A stretch of 44,957 nt of DNA, taken from the IMG/VR virus record IMGVR_UViG_3300046791_000199, positions 1-44,957 of that record; one strand, written 5' to 3'. The DNA comes from a virus. The notes under the pieces are model-generated. The model saw only the letters and a list, made by a program, of their open reading frames with translations. It ran no database searches and had not been told where the DNA came from. The translations under genes and the position numbers were made by a program. Below, piece by piece: positions 7,297 through 14,992 of the stretch; the first letter of the stretch is position 1, and every line of letters starts with the position of its first letter.

Positions 7297-9254
7297 TAGT
7301 AAGTTCCTCCGCCAACCGCCTGCGCCTGCTTGGCCTTCTGAGCGCCGAGCGCGGACCTGTTCTGATTCGGCTTCGGAGCCTGTGCCCCACCAGAAGACAT
7401 CCCGCCCTTCATCCCGGATCCGAGCTGTCGCGGCAGCCCAATGTCACCCGCGAGCCTCGGCTGCGGCATCTCCATCGGCGCGCCTTGGCCGCCTTGAGCC
7501 TGCCCCGGCCCCTGCCCCTGCGGCTGTCCAGGTTGCCCGCCAGCCCCAGACATCGCAGCCATCATCGCCAGCCCAGACGCGATCACGTCCTTGACCTTGA
7601 CGATCTGTGCGAGGTCCGGAATGCCGAAGCCTTCACCCACTTCATTGACCATCGCCTCCCAACCAGCGCCAGGGAACTGGAGCATCATCGGGAACCAGCT
7701 AGTCACGATGCCCATAGCCTGAAGCACGCGCTCCCGCTGCTGGACCTCATCGACGAGTGCCATTGAATTGGCCTCGATGTCCAGCTCCAGGTCATCGAAC
7801 GTGAATCCCGATCCGTCCTCGTATGTCCCGCCGTGATACCAGGGATCGGGGATCTGGAGTTCCTGCGCGGCCTCTTCTCCGAGCGGGAAGGCCACGCGGT
7901 CGTCGTGGTACAGATACCATGCGACCTTCTTGCACGCCTCGCTTAGCTGATCGTTGAACTTGGTGCGATTCCATCCAAGCCGCGACCCAGCCGAGCCCGC
8001 CGCAATCGCATTCTCGGTTGCCGTAGCCGCTCCAGTTACCGTGCCGCGAACCGCGTCGGACGTTCCGAGCGCGTTATCCAGGTTTGACTCAAGATCCATG
8101 ATCGAGAGCCGCTGTTCGGCGGTCGGCCCGCCCATCTCGGCCTCGATGAAGTTCTTTTGGATGTCGGCCGTGTTGGCCACGACAACATCGCCGTCCTCAG
8201 CATTCTTCACCGCCTCTTTGAGCAGGGAATCGTTCGCACCGACGATGGCGATCTTCTTGCGCCGCGCGGCACTTCGCAGGTATGCGCGGGCGTGCGTGTT
8301 CAGCTCTTGGTTCTGCGCCTCGACGGCCGTGAGCGTGCCTAGCGGCGTCGGAGAGTCCGGGACGTAGTACATCCCGATCACCTGGTACGGCCCGCTCGGA
8401 GGCCCGTAGTAGGGCTGCGGGTCGCGTATCTCCATGCCGTCCGTCTCGCCCGTAACCGACTGCCCTACGGCAAGCGTAAAGATGGTTCCGTTGAACCCGG
8501 CCTCGCGCCACGAGCTAGCCTTGTACTTCTTCTTTTCGGCCTCGCCGAAGTTCTCCTCGTGCTCGGGCACCCAGACGGAATAGCCGACCAGCTCGGAGCG
8601 GCCGGCCAGTTCATACGCCTTGTCGCGGTGCAGCTTCTCGATGCCGATGTCGGCCGCGAGCGCGGATATCGCATCGATGCGCCAGCCCTCATCGGGCTTC
8701 TCTTTCGCGCGCTTCTCCAGGTCTTCCTTGTCGATCACAAAGACATGGAACATGAACCGCGCGTCTTTCGCGTCCTTCGCAAGCGCGTCCATCCCAAATT
8801 CCTTCTGGGATTTCCGGTGCATCTGCGGACGCATCGAAGGCTCGCGCGGCCCCTGATCGCTCATCGGCGTCGGGGCCTGGACCACACACAGCACGCCGTA
8901 GGTGAACTGCGCGTCGGTCGCAACTTGCTCAACAACCGTTTTGATATTCGTGTCGCGCGCCCAACGATTCATGCCGTGGCGCATGGCCTCGGCAATCAAG
9001 CGTTGAGCCGGTCCGCGTTTGGACCGGATCGAGAACCTCGGATTCTTGCCGGCAACCTCCGGCAGGAAGCGGGCGATGAACTGGAACCCGCGATTCTTGG
9101 GGTCGTACTCAAGATCATTCCACTTGTACGTTCCCTTCCATGCTGGCCCGTGGAAGCGCGCAATCTGTTGCCCAAGCGACGAGAGATGCTCGTCGCGGCA
9201 CTTCTCGGCCGAGTTGATCTCCAGCAAGAGGTTCGTGGCCGAGGTGTCAAGCAT
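7296..9254 (-). CDS. Portal protein
   Basis: 652 residues from ATG 9252-9254, which overlaps the end of terL by 8 bases (ATGCTTGA); in-frame starts at 9275 and 9287 would give deeper overlaps. Size, position after terL and layout fit a podophage-type portal: an N-terminal helical region with SSLGQQIARFHG, a central RAYLRSAARRKKIAIV segment, the GNGTSDAVRG-like ALGTSDAVRGTVTG and ENAIAAGSAGSRLGWNRTKF region, and a Gly/Gln/Pro-rich low-complexity tail (about residues 580-650). It would form the dodecameric DNA entry channel at one capsid vertex and bind the terminase. Confidence 0.85.
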   Translation of the reverse strand: MLDTSATNLLLEINSAEKCRDEHLSSLGQQIARFHGPAWKGTYKWNDLEYDPKNRGFQFIARFLPEVAGKNPRFSIRSKRGPAQRLIAEAMRHGMNRWARDTNIKTVVEQVATDAQFTYGVLCVVQAPTPMSDQGPREPSMRPQMHRKSQKEFGMDALAKDAKDARFMFHVFVIDKEDLEKRAKEKPDEGWRIDAISALAADIGIEKLHRDKAYELAGRSELVGYSVWVPEHEENFGEAEKKKYKASSWREAGFNGTIFTLAVGQSVTGETDGMEIRDPQPYYGPPSGPYQVIGMYYVPDSPTPLGTLTAVEAQNQELNTHARAYLRSAARRKKIAIVGANDSLLKEAVKNAEDGDVVVANTADIQKNFIEAEMGGPTAEQRLSIMDLESNLDNALGTSDAVRGTVTGAATATENAIAAGSAGSRLGWNRTKFNDQLSEACKKVAWYLYHDDRVAFPLGEEAAQELQIPDPWYHGGTYEDGSGFTFDDLELDIEANSMALVDEVQQRERVLQAMGIVTSWFPMMLQFPGAGWEAMVNEVGEGFGIPDLAQIVKVKDVIASGLAMMAAMSGAGGQPGQPQGQGPGQAQGGQGAPMEMPQPRLAGDIGLPRQLGSGMKGGMSSGGAQAPKPNQNRSALGAQKAKQAQAVGGGTY

Positions 9255-10704
9255 GGCCGATAACCTCTGCATGGCGCAGACGATCACCTAGCGAGCCTGG
9301 AGCAAATCGCTTGGGCGGAGGCACGTCCGATAGATCCTTGCCCCAAATGTAGTTCTGCGCGTAGCGGATGCAGTCCATCGCGTGGTCCGCAACGGACTTG
9401 TCCGTGTTCTCTCCGACCGGACGGCCCTCGTCGTCCAGCTCGTAGGTGTACTGCGGGAACTCCATCTCCGCGCACCAGGGGAGGCCAGCCTCGACAAGCG
9501 CCTCATCGCGTTCGCGCAGCGCATTCTTGATGAGGAATAGGCGCTTCTCGTGCAGCCGCACGCGCACGAGGTCCAATCCCGAGAGGTCGCCCGTGCCCGA
9601 GCGCGTTTTTGTGTTGTCAGCACCGCGAACGATATGCGGCAGAGAGCGCGACTTGATGTGCGAGCCCAGCCGCGTGTTCATGTGCGTAATAGCATCCGGC
9701 CTTGAGGGGTCGGCCACGATCGCGCGGAACGGCTGGAACTTGTCGTATGCCTCGACGACCTTATCCGCCCACCAATCAAGACTGCGATCGGCCGCGTACC
9801 ACTCGCAAACTCGATAGGCGTTGTTGTCGCCGTCAACGCCCCAGATTTGGAGTGCGCCCGGATGCTGCGTTCCCCAGTCCTGCGAACCGCAGTACCAAGA
9901 AGGATCACGGTGCGGCTTGTCGATCAGGTGAACGGACGGGTTGTAGGCGCGCCAAACAAGGCCGGCACGGGCGCTCCATCGGCCCCAGCGCAGTCGATCC
10001 TTGTCCGGCCCTTCCGGCATCGCATCGAGGCTGGCGATGTATGCAGAACCCTCCGGGTGCGGCATCCCCTTGCGATCGTAGAGCTTGGGGTTGTGCTCGT
10101 GTTTGGATACGAGCCGAACCATGTGCCCGCGCTCGGCCCGCAGATTGAGCCAGTTCGTAGGCTCCACCGGGTTCACATCCGCAATCAGGAGAAGCATCTT
10201 GAAGCCTGGATGCCCGAAGTTCCGCAGCCGCGTGCGGAGCTTCATCCACGTTGCAAGGTCAATCTGCTCCGTCTGCTGGACGTAGATCCAATCGAAGTCC
10301 GTGGAAAGCAGGTTGCCAGGCTCGTCGAGGCCACCGAGAACGATCTCGCTTGAAGGGCCATCCCAGTCGGGCGGCTTGATCTTGTAGCTGTGTCGATTCG
10401 TTCGGGATGCCCCGTCGAGTATCGGATCCCCAGGCGGAAGGATGTCCTCCTCCCAAGTCTTGAGGAACGAGTCCGTAAGGCTCTTGCGCGTCCACCGCAG
10501 TACGAGCCCGCGCGTCCCTGGATACGTCATGGCAATCCAGAGCAGCACCTCGCCTACGCCCCTGGACTTGCCCGTGCCGGCAGGGCCTTCGATCAAGTAC
10601 TCCCGGACTGTCGGCGGGCCAGAGTGGCCCATGATGTCGTCCAGGAGCCGCAGCGGAGCCCCGCGCAGCTCTACCGGCATCTCAAGTACATCGGCTTCCG
10701 TCAC
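9247..10704 (-). CDS. terL: Terminase large subunit
   Basis: 485 residues. The ATPase half carries a Walker A motif GPAGTGKS (residues 40-47), an LRWTRKSL segment near 69-76, a Walker B-like IYVQQTE ending in E146, and a coupling ADVNP stretch near 175. The nuclease half has candidate acidic residues in SQDWGT (D276), VADPSRPD (D332) and DHAMDCIRYA near the C-terminus, as in RNase H-fold terminase nucleases. The GTG start at 10702-10704 overlaps the TerS stop (GTGA). It powers DNA translocation and cuts the concatemer. Confidence 0.93.
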   Translation of the reverse strand: MTEADVLEMPVELRGAPLRLLDDIMGHSGPPTVREYLIEGPAGTGKSRGVGEVLLWIAMTYPGTRGLVLRWTRKSLTDSFLKTWEEDILPPGDPILDGASRTNRHSYKIKPPDWDGPSSEIVLGGLDEPGNLLSTDFDWIYVQQTEQIDLATWMKLRTRLRNFGHPGFKMLLLIADVNPVEPTNWLNLRAERGHMVRLVSKHEHNPKLYDRKGMPHPEGSAYIASLDAMPEGPDKDRLRWGRWSARAGLVWRAYNPSVHLIDKPHRDPSWYCGSQDWGTQHPGALQIWGVDGDNNAYRVCEWYAADRSLDWWADKVVEAYDKFQPFRAIVADPSRPDAITHMNTRLGSHIKSRSLPHIVRGADNTKTRSGTGDLSGLDLVRVRLHEKRLFLIKNALRERDEALVEAGLPWCAEMEFPQYTYELDDEGRPVGENTDKSVADHAMDCIRYAQNYIWGKDLSDVPPPKRFAPGSLGDRLRHAEVIGHA

Positions 10705-11051
10705 GGGCTGTCTGCTGACTCACCCCGCACGATGACCTTCGAGATCATCCGGGCGCGGATGTCGATTCGCTTCTCAAGCACGCCGTCTACGCGGTCCCAG
10801 GCTATTCGCTGACAGGCTGCATCGCCCCCGACACAGCCGTCCACCAATCCGCGCACGATCTCCATGCGCTTATCGGGATTGTCTCTCAGGTATCTAAGCA
10901 GCTCATTCCGAAGCCGCTTCTTTACCTGCTTGGTTCCTCTCGGAAGTCCGCCAGGATTGCCACTTGCGCCCGGCTTGAACCGATGCTCGACGGGGGGTAC
11001 GGAGCCCTGCTTTTCAGGGGCAATAGAGCCATTCCCATTCCCCTCGCTCAC
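10701..11051 (-). CDS. Terminase small subunit-like protein (DUF5681 type)
   Basis: 116 residues, immediately upstream of and translationally coupled to terL. The basic segment FKPGASGNPGGLPRGTKQVKKRLRNELL (residues 25-52) matches the KPGxSGNPxGRPKG motif of DUF5681 proteins, which are often found beside terminase genes. The C-terminal half is helical and could form the ring or DNA-binding core. A role in recognising phage DNA for packaging is inferred from motif plus position. Confidence 0.75.
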   Translation of the reverse strand: MSEGNGNGSIAPEKQGSVPPVEHRFKPGASGNPGGLPRGTKQVKKRLRNELLRYLRDNPDKRMEIVRGLVDGCVGGDAACQRIAWDRVDGVLEKRIDIRARMISKVIVRGESADSP

Positions 11052-11350
11052 GCTTCCGCCCCCGCGTACTTCGGATCAACCGCCTCGATCCACGATCGCA
11101 CATTCGCATCGGCGTAGTCCGTGCGGCATCCGGCGTGGTCGATGCACAAAGGCTGGCGGACCTTCGTGTAGTGCAGCCCGAGCTTGTAATTGCGGTTGGT
11201 CTTGCGGACCTCGACGTTCCAGTAGAACTCCGAGGCGCGGCCGCATGTCTTGCCGGCGGCGTCCACCTGCCATCGGCAGGGGATGAGGCCGCGTCGCTCA
11301 AACCCACGAAAGGGCGGCGCGGCCTTCTTCGCAACCAGAGTTCCCGACAC
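11048..11350 (-). CDS. Cysteine-containing hypothetical protein upstream of terminase
   Basis: 100 residues from GTG 11348-11350, overlapping the TerS gene by 4 bases (ATGA type). Four cysteines lie in CRWQVDAAGKTC (about 25-36) and LCIDHAGC (about 68-75), a spacing that could bind zinc, with a Trp/Tyr-rich middle (SEFYWNVEVRKTNRNYKLGLHY). Being first in the terminase operon it could help packaging or regulate the operon. The family was not recognised. Confidence 0.6.
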   Translation of the reverse strand: MSGTLVAKKAAPPFRGFERRGLIPCRWQVDAAGKTCGRASEFYWNVEVRKTNRNYKLGLHYTKVRQPLCIDHAGCRTDYADANVRSWIEAVDPKYAGAEA

Positions 11351-11418
11351 GGGCTCGAAGGTTGAGCCCTACCCGTTGTGCTAGCTAGGAGAAAGGACGC
11401 TAGCTGTGGTGTCTCGCC
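11351..11418 (-). promoter_or_regulatory. Short intergenic region with duplicated GCTAGC palindromes
   Basis: Sixty-eight bases separate the early operon's last gene from the terminase operon. They hold GCTAGC at 11380-11385 and again at 11399-11404, 13 bases apart; each is itself a palindrome, so the pair forms both a direct and an inverted repeat around an AGGAGAAAGGAC spacer. No convincing -35/-10 pair was found. This could be an operator or attenuator at the early-to-late boundary. Confidence 0.35.
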
Positions 11419-11892
11419 CTATCCGGTTGCGGCGGTTTGACTTAGGCGTGCCTGGGGCTCGGGAGCGCCGTTTCTGGCATATCCATCGCCGAGGCGGACG
11501 AGCTGGCTTGTGACCTTGCCGGGCTTCGCGTTGCCGCGCTCCTTGAGGCTGCCCGCGTTGCGGAGCGCGCGGAGCTGGCGGTACATCGCCTGGAGGTGGG
11601 CGTTGCGCTCGCGCTTTCTGCCTTGGTCGTTCGCCTGCCAGGCCATCCGCATCGCCTGGGATGCGGACTCCCAGACCTCCGTGACCTCTTTTGGCTCGTC
11701 CGTTGGGATGAGGCGTCTCCAGGCTTCGGGCGAGTCGTGTTGGTTCATGGTTGGGAAGGGGGCCGGCCCGCCGGGCCTGGAGTCGATCTTTGCCTGGATG
11801 GACTCCTTTCTTGGTTGTGGCGGACCGGCCGGAAAGAGCCCACCCGGCTCAAGACGACGATGTGGAAGGAAGAGAGAGAGCCCTTGAGGCAT
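11419..11892 (-). CDS. Hypothetical basic protein, end of early operon
   Basis: 157 residues from ATG 11890-11892, which has GGAGAA about 9 bases upstream. The first 48 residues are Pro/Arg-rich and may be non-native; a second ATG at 11746-11748 (MNQHDSPEAWRRL) would give 109 residues but has no ribosome site. The rest is charged and helical (QANDQGRKRERNAHLQAMYRQ), ending in a Gln/Ala/Ser-rich tail. No domain was recognised. It is the last gene before the terminase cluster. Confidence 0.5.
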   Translation of the reverse strand: MPQGLSLFLPHRRLEPGGLFPAGPPQPRKESIQAKIDSRPGGPAPFPTMNQHDSPEAWRRLIPTDEPKEVTEVWESASQAMRMAWQANDQGRKRERNAHLQAMYRQLRALRNAGSLKERGNAKPGKVTSQLVRLGDGYARNGAPEPQARLSQTAATG

Positions 11893-11913
11893 CGCCGCTT
11901 TCTCCGGGTGGGT

Positions 11914-12048
11914 TTACAGAGCGCCTAGGGCCTCGTGGACGGGCCTCCAGAGCCGTATGAGGAGAAGGGCCAGGGCGGCGAGCAGCGCGAGCGTGGAGGC
12001 CCCTACGATCGCGTAGAAAGGCAGGCGGTCGGCGTGGTCGAGCTTCAT
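11914..12048 (-). CDS. Small single-pass membrane protein (44 aa)
   Basis: ATG 12046-12048 gives 44 residues with one clear membrane segment (FYAIVGASTLALLAALALLLI, about residues 11-31), flanked by a charged N-terminus (KLDHADR) and a C-terminal LWRPVHEALGAL. A longer in-frame reading to 12198 lies inside the neighbouring gene and is not needed. Likely in the inner membrane; the function is unknown, and a holin-like role is only a possibility. Confidence 0.55.
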   Translation of the reverse strand: MKLDHADRLPFYAIVGASTLALLAALALLLIRLWRPVHEALGAL

Positions 12049-12056
12049 GGGGTGGG

Positions 12057-12446
12057 CTACGCGTTGTTTAGGTCGGCGAGCGATTCCCACCCACACGACA
12101 CACGCCTTCCGGCCGCGCTGGCCTGATGCACGGTCAAGAATTGGATTGGCTTCGGCCCGCCTGCGACCGCTCGCTCGAATGTAGGCGCATAGACCCACGC
12201 CTCAGATCCGTCGTATTCGGAGCGGTGCATCGTGGCTCCATCCGAGAATGCAATCTCAAGATCGCTGGCAACTTCCTGTGCCCCGTAGCCCGCATCATAG
12301 CCTGTATCCGCGAGTCGCTCGAACTCAGCCCATGTGCATTCGTGGCCGGATCGCCGCGAACCGATGAAGATGATTTCTTCCGGCTTTCGGAAGTAGTTGG
12401 CGAGCGCCTCGCGGGTCTCGGCCAGTAAGTTCTGTTGCTCGCTCAT
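12057..12446 (-). CDS. Hypothetical early protein
   Basis: 129 residues, coupled to the upstream gene by an ATGA overlap at 12443-12446. It begins with a helix (MSEQQNLLAETREALANYF), followed by a mixed alpha/beta region with two DAGYGAQE-like turns and a Trp-containing DGSEAWVYAPTFERA. Two cysteines (near 37 and 118) are far apart. No known motif was recognised; it is most likely a small cytoplasmic early protein. Confidence 0.6.
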   Translation of the reverse strand: MSEQQNLLAETREALANYFRKPEEIIFIGSRRSGHECTWAEFERLADTGYDAGYGAQEVASDLEIAFSDGATMHRSEYDGSEAWVYAPTFERAVAGGPKPIQFLTVHQASAAGRRVSCGWESLADLNNA

Positions 12447-12757
12447 GGCTTCGTGATCTCCGCGAGCACGTTGCGGGCGCGCACGAACGGCTCGGATGGG
12501 ATGCGCCCCAGATTGTAGGCGTCGCGGCAGGCTTCGATGAGGTCCATGAGAGCCTCGCAGGCTTGGCGGAGGCGCGGGTCCGTTGTCGGGAGCATGTCCG
12601 GCTCCGCCAGCTCATCCTCCGCGTCCAGCGCCGTTCGGTACGCGCGCTTTGTGGCGGCGTCGATCCGGGCGTGGGCGGCTGCGGCATTCGCGTTGAGGCC
12701 GGCGCGCCTATCACGCCATCCGTCCATGTCGTTCGCCAGTTCGTCGAAGGGCTCCAT
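12443..12757 (-). CDS. Hypothetical helical early protein
   Basis: 104 residues from ATG 12755-12757, placed 2 bases after the stop of the 39-residue membrane protein. The protein is acidic and helical: AAAHARIDAATKRAYRTALDAEDELAEPD in the middle, then RQACEALMDLIEACRDAYNLGR. It has two cysteines and no membrane segment. An extended reading to 12988 overlaps the upstream genes and is rejected. Similar helical segments occur in neighbours at 16816 and 18580, suggesting loosely related helper proteins. The function is unknown. Confidence 0.55.
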   Translation of the reverse strand: MEPFDELANDMDGWRDRRAGLNANAAAAHARIDAATKRAYRTALDAEDELAEPDMLPTTDPRLRQACEALMDLIEACRDAYNLGRIPSEPFVRARNVLAEITKP

Positions 12758-12759
12758 GA

Positions 12760-12879
12760 CTACCTCCTCGCTTTCCGTGATAGATCCCACACGCCGAGCG
12801 CCACGAATCCGACCGCGCAGGCGGATCCAACGCCAACGCCGATGATGAACCGCCAGCCTTCGGGTAGGAACTGATCCAT
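12760..12879 (-). CDS. Very small membrane protein (39 aa)
   Basis: Reads MDQFLPEGWRF then a Gly/Ala/Val membrane segment (IIGVGVGSACAVGFVALGVW) and a basic end DLSRKARR. The ATG at 12877-12879 overlaps the upstream TGA by one base (TGATG) and the TAG stop is 2 bases before the next start, so it fits the operon spacing exactly. The positive C-terminus suggests an N-out, C-in orientation. The function is unknown. Confidence 0.55.
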   Translation of the reverse strand: MDQFLPEGWRFIIGVGVGSACAVGFVALGVWDLSRKARR

Positions 12880-13178
12880 CACGCACCCCTCTTCCACGAG
12901 CCCGATGCGTCCAGGCGGATTTCCTCGCCCGATCCGTCACACAGGCGATCGTGGCCGCCGATCCCGCCGCAATCCTCGCATTCGTCATCGAAGCGAGCGC
13001 GGGGCTTGCCGTCCAGGTAGGGAGCGAGCGCCTCGATCATGGAGGATGCGAGGCGTTGCCGCTCCGAGCGGTCGCCGTCCGTAGGATCCGATCCGTCTCC
13101 GAAGTCGATGTAGACCTCATCATTTTGGATGCCGACCGAAGGATCCCCGGCGGTGTAAATGGTGAGGCGCATGGTCAC
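12879..13178 (-). CDS. Small acidic protein with zinc-ribbon-like cysteines
   Basis: 99 residues if the GTG at 13176-13178 is used (GTGA overlap with the upstream gene); an ATG two codons later (13170-13172) is the alternative. The N-terminal half is beta-rich and acidic (EVYIDFGDGSDPTDGD), the C-terminal half has CEDCGGIGGHDRLCDGSGEE, resembling one half of a DnaJ-type CxxCxGxG zinc-binding repeat. It may bind zinc or act as an adaptor. No family was assigned. Confidence 0.6.
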   Translation of the reverse strand: MTMRLTIYTAGDPSVGIQNDEVYIDFGDGSDPTDGDRSERQRLASSMIEALAPYLDGKPRARFDDECEDCGGIGGHDRLCDGSGEEIRLDASGSWKRGA

Positions 13179-13414
13179 GCACCGCCTTCCTGGCCGGCGC
13201 GGAGGGCGAGATTGGCCTGATGCTTCGCGGCACCCATGCACTCCTCATGCGCCAGCGCGTGATCGAAGTCCGACGCCTCCGAGTAGACCATTTCGAGCAG
13301 CTCGCGGAGCGCGCGGTCCTTACGCTCCATTGCCGCCGCCGCGCGCTCTCCGAGTCCCGTTCCCGTCTCCCTCAGCTCTTGCGCGAGGGTCTTGGGCTTC
13401 ACTTCGGTCTTCAT
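13175..13414 (-). CDS. Hypothetical basic helical protein
   Basis: 79 residues from ATG 13412-13414, preceded by AAAGAGAGAG; a GTG five codons upstream (13427-13429) is possible. The first half is basic (KTEVKPKTLAQELRE), the rest helical with RKDRALRELLEMVYSEASDFDHAL and a HEECMGAAKHQANLALRAGQ stretch. The AHEE..GAA pattern is also seen in the gene at 18055 (AHEEVCFRAGFLAALKLA), so the two may share a helical motif. The function is unknown. Confidence 0.55.
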   Translation of the reverse strand: MKTEVKPKTLAQELRETGTGLGERAAAAMERKDRALRELLEMVYSEASDFDHALAHEECMGAAKHQANLALRAGQEGGA

Positions 13415-13438
13415 GGCTCTCTCTTTCACGGCTCGGAG

Positions 13439-13774
13439 TTAGAAGGTCGGATCCCGCCACTCGCGGCGCGTGCCGACGAGGCACCGCGTCGCCGCCAGCG
13501 TCCGGTTCACCCATCCGTTCTTCTCCGAGAATCGGTAGGTGTCGATCGTCGCATCCGAGTCTCGCTCGTACAGGTACTGCTGATCCTCGCTCTGGCCGTT
13601 GCGGTCGATCCGAGTCGCGCGGTCGCGCTGAACCTTGATCGTCTTGCCAGAAGGCGAGACCCACGCGACCGTCGCCGCGTGCGAGTCGGAGTAAAGGAGC
13701 AGGGTGCAGGGGTCCCCAACCTTCGCGGTCGTTTGTCCGTTTCGGCTCAGGTGTTCGAGGCTGATCGTTGCCAT
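13439..13774 (-). CDS. Hypothetical beta-rich early protein
   Basis: 111 residues from ATG 13772-13774, first gene after a strong promoter (13830-13858). It reads as a small beta-barrel-like protein: GDPCTLLLYSDSHAATVAWVSPSGKTIKVQRDRATRID, then an acidic Tyr-rich stretch and a C-terminal REWRDPTF. The leader contains AAAGAGAGA near the start. Its own promoter suggests it is needed at a distinct level or time. The track of frame extends to 14218 but that part overlaps the HNH gene and is not coding here. No family was recognised. Confidence 0.65.
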   Translation of the reverse strand: MATISLEHLSRNGQTTAKVGDPCTLLLYSDSHAATVAWVSPSGKTIKVQRDRATRIDRNGQSEDQQYLYERDSDATIDTYRFSEKNGWVNRTLAATRCLVGTRREWRDPTF

Positions 13775-13829
13775 GTTCTGATCTCTCTTTCTCGGCCCAC
13801 CACCATCGGCGAGCCATTGACTACTTCGG

Positions 13830-13858
13830 ATGGTAGAGCCCCTTTCTGAACCTGTCAA
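13830..13858 (-). promoter_or_regulatory. Sigma70-type promoter for the 13439 gene and downstream early genes
   Basis: On the minus strand TTGACA (13853-13858) is followed after exactly 17 bases by TACCAT (13830-13835). The predicted start is near 13823, leaving a leader of about 49 bases before ATG 13774. The -35 box overlaps the stop codon of the HNH gene, so it acts as an internal promoter of the early operon. A full consensus -35 makes this the clearest promoter in the window. Confidence 0.75.
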
Positions 13859-14361
13859 CGGAAAAAGATGGACCTTTCCGCCCGCCAGACCTCGAAAGCC
13901 GCATGAGCCCGCCTGGAAGCCCCTTCCGCAGGCCCGCCGATGTCCACGGGGTCCAACGTAAGGGAACGGTGGCATGGCGAGCAGACGCCTAGACCGTTCA
14001 ACTCTGGCGAGTGGCGGTCCTGCCAGCCGACGCAGCGGGCGCGGCGGACCAGGTGGTGCGGCTCTAGCCGCCCCGCTCCGACCTTGCAGCCGCAACGCTC
14101 GCAGGAATCCCCAGCCCGCTCCATGAGCCGCTCTCGGAAGGCGACGATAGCGGGCTTCTCGCGCGCCTTCACCGCTCCGATGGGCTTGAGGCGGGAGCGG
14201 CGCTTCGGGACGTGCCATAGCACATCCTCTAACTGCCGGCCGGCCTTAGCCAACATCCGATTGACCAGCTTGTTGTAGAGCACGAGTTTTTCTTCGTGTG
14301 TGAGCTTGGGCTTCACGCGGGCGCGGAGCGGCGTGCGCTTCATGGGGGCGGAGCGCTTCAT
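13855..14361 (-). CDS. HNH endonuclease
   Basis: 168 residues. The basic N-terminus (MKRSAPMKRTPLRARVKPK) is typical of phage HNH proteins, and the core has CERC at 87-90, LEPHHLV with the paired histidines 102-103, an N at 122 in PELNGLGVC, and CSPCH at 127-131: a zinc-stabilised beta-beta-alpha metal nuclease. The ATG start overlaps the upstream stop (ATGA). Such enzymes nick or cut DNA; near the terminase they can help packaging, elsewhere they act as homing enzymes. Here it is inside the early operon. Confidence 0.85.
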   Translation of the reverse strand: MKRSAPMKRTPLRARVKPKLTHEEKLVLYNKLVNRMLAKAGRQLEDVLWHVPKRRSRLKPIGAVKAREKPAIVAFRERLMERAGDSCERCGCKVGAGRLEPHHLVRRARCVGWQDRHSPELNGLGVCSPCHRSLTLDPVDIGGPAEGASRRAHAAFEVWRAERSIFFR

Positions 14362-14585
14362 GGATCAAGTCTCGTTCCGAGAAGTGCGTAGGGCGGCTCG
14401 CGCTCGAACCACAGGAAGAGCATCCCGCGCGAGGTCAGCACGGACTCCTGAATGTAGGCCCCGCCGCGTTCGTCTTCGGCGATCCGCGAACGGATCTTGT
14501 CGATGCAGCCCGGCTTGAGCATCTCCAAGTGCTTGCGGTTCACGCGAACGGGTTTGCCGCCAACCTCGGGTTTCGAGCGACTCAC
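14358..14585 (-). CDS. Hypothetical protein between two nuclease genes
   Basis: 75 residues; GTG start overlaps the upstream nuclease stop (GTGA) and the stop overlaps the HNH start (ATGA). The sequence is basic at first (SRSKPEVGGKPVRVNRKHLEMLKPGC), then YIQESVLTSRGMLFLWFEREP, a hydrophobic strand near the end. The tight position between a Vsr-like and an HNH nuclease suggests a linked role in DNA processing, but nothing in the sequence proves it. Confidence 0.6.
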   Translation of the reverse strand: MSRSKPEVGGKPVRVNRKHLEMLKPGCIDKIRSRIAEDERGGAYIQESVLTSRGMLFLWFEREPPYALLGTRLDP

Positions 14586-14992
14586 CCCTTCACCTTCTTC
14601 CTTCGCGGCTTCTTCGCCTTCACGGGGACGGCGCGGAGGCCCAGAGCCGCTTCAACGAGCGCGAGCCCGGTTCCGTCCTCGACCATCTTGGCCGTGAGCT
14701 GGAGAACGCGCCAGCCGAGCGCCGCCGCATAGCTCGCCTTCTCCATGTCGCGCTCGGAGCCAGCGCCCGTGTTGTGCCGACCGTTGATCCACGTTCCGCC
14801 GTTGATCTCGACCATGATCGGCTCTGGGCGGACGCGGCTGTAGTCGGGAAGATGATCGATCGCACCGGCCCACACCTGGAAATCCGCACGCCACTTCCTG
14901 CCGACATGCTCGGCAAACGGGACCTCGCTCTTGAACACGAGCCCAGCCGCTTTGAGCTGCGCGGCGAACAGCGCCTCAAGGGAGCTACGCAC
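14582..14992 (-). CDS. Vsr/PD-(D/E)XK-like endonuclease
   Basis: 136 residues from GTG 14990-14992. Matches a nuclease pattern widespread in phages: E6 in LEALFAAQLKAAGLVF, GRKWRADFQVW with D37, VEINGGTW with E62, GRHNTGAG with H73, and the helix EKASYAAALGWRVLQLT. This is the Vsr/very-short-patch-repair-like branch of the PD-(D/E)XK fold. The usual lysine of the ExK motif is replaced by asparagine (E62-I-N64), which is common in Vsr-like enzymes. It could process recombination or packaging intermediates. The C-terminus is strongly basic (KAKKPRRKKVKG). Confidence 0.75.
   Translation of the reverse strand: MRSSLEALFAAQLKAAGLVFKSEVPFAEHVGRKWRADFQVWAGAIDHLPDYSRVRPEPIMVEINGGTWINGRHNTGAGSERDMEKASYAAALGWRVLQLTAKMVEDGTGLALVEAALGLRAVPVKAKKPRRKKVKG

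Noticed and set aside
8559-9263. 234-residue plus-strand frame over the portal gene
   Set aside because: Antisense to the portal, which has a far better gene signature; no promoter or start signal.
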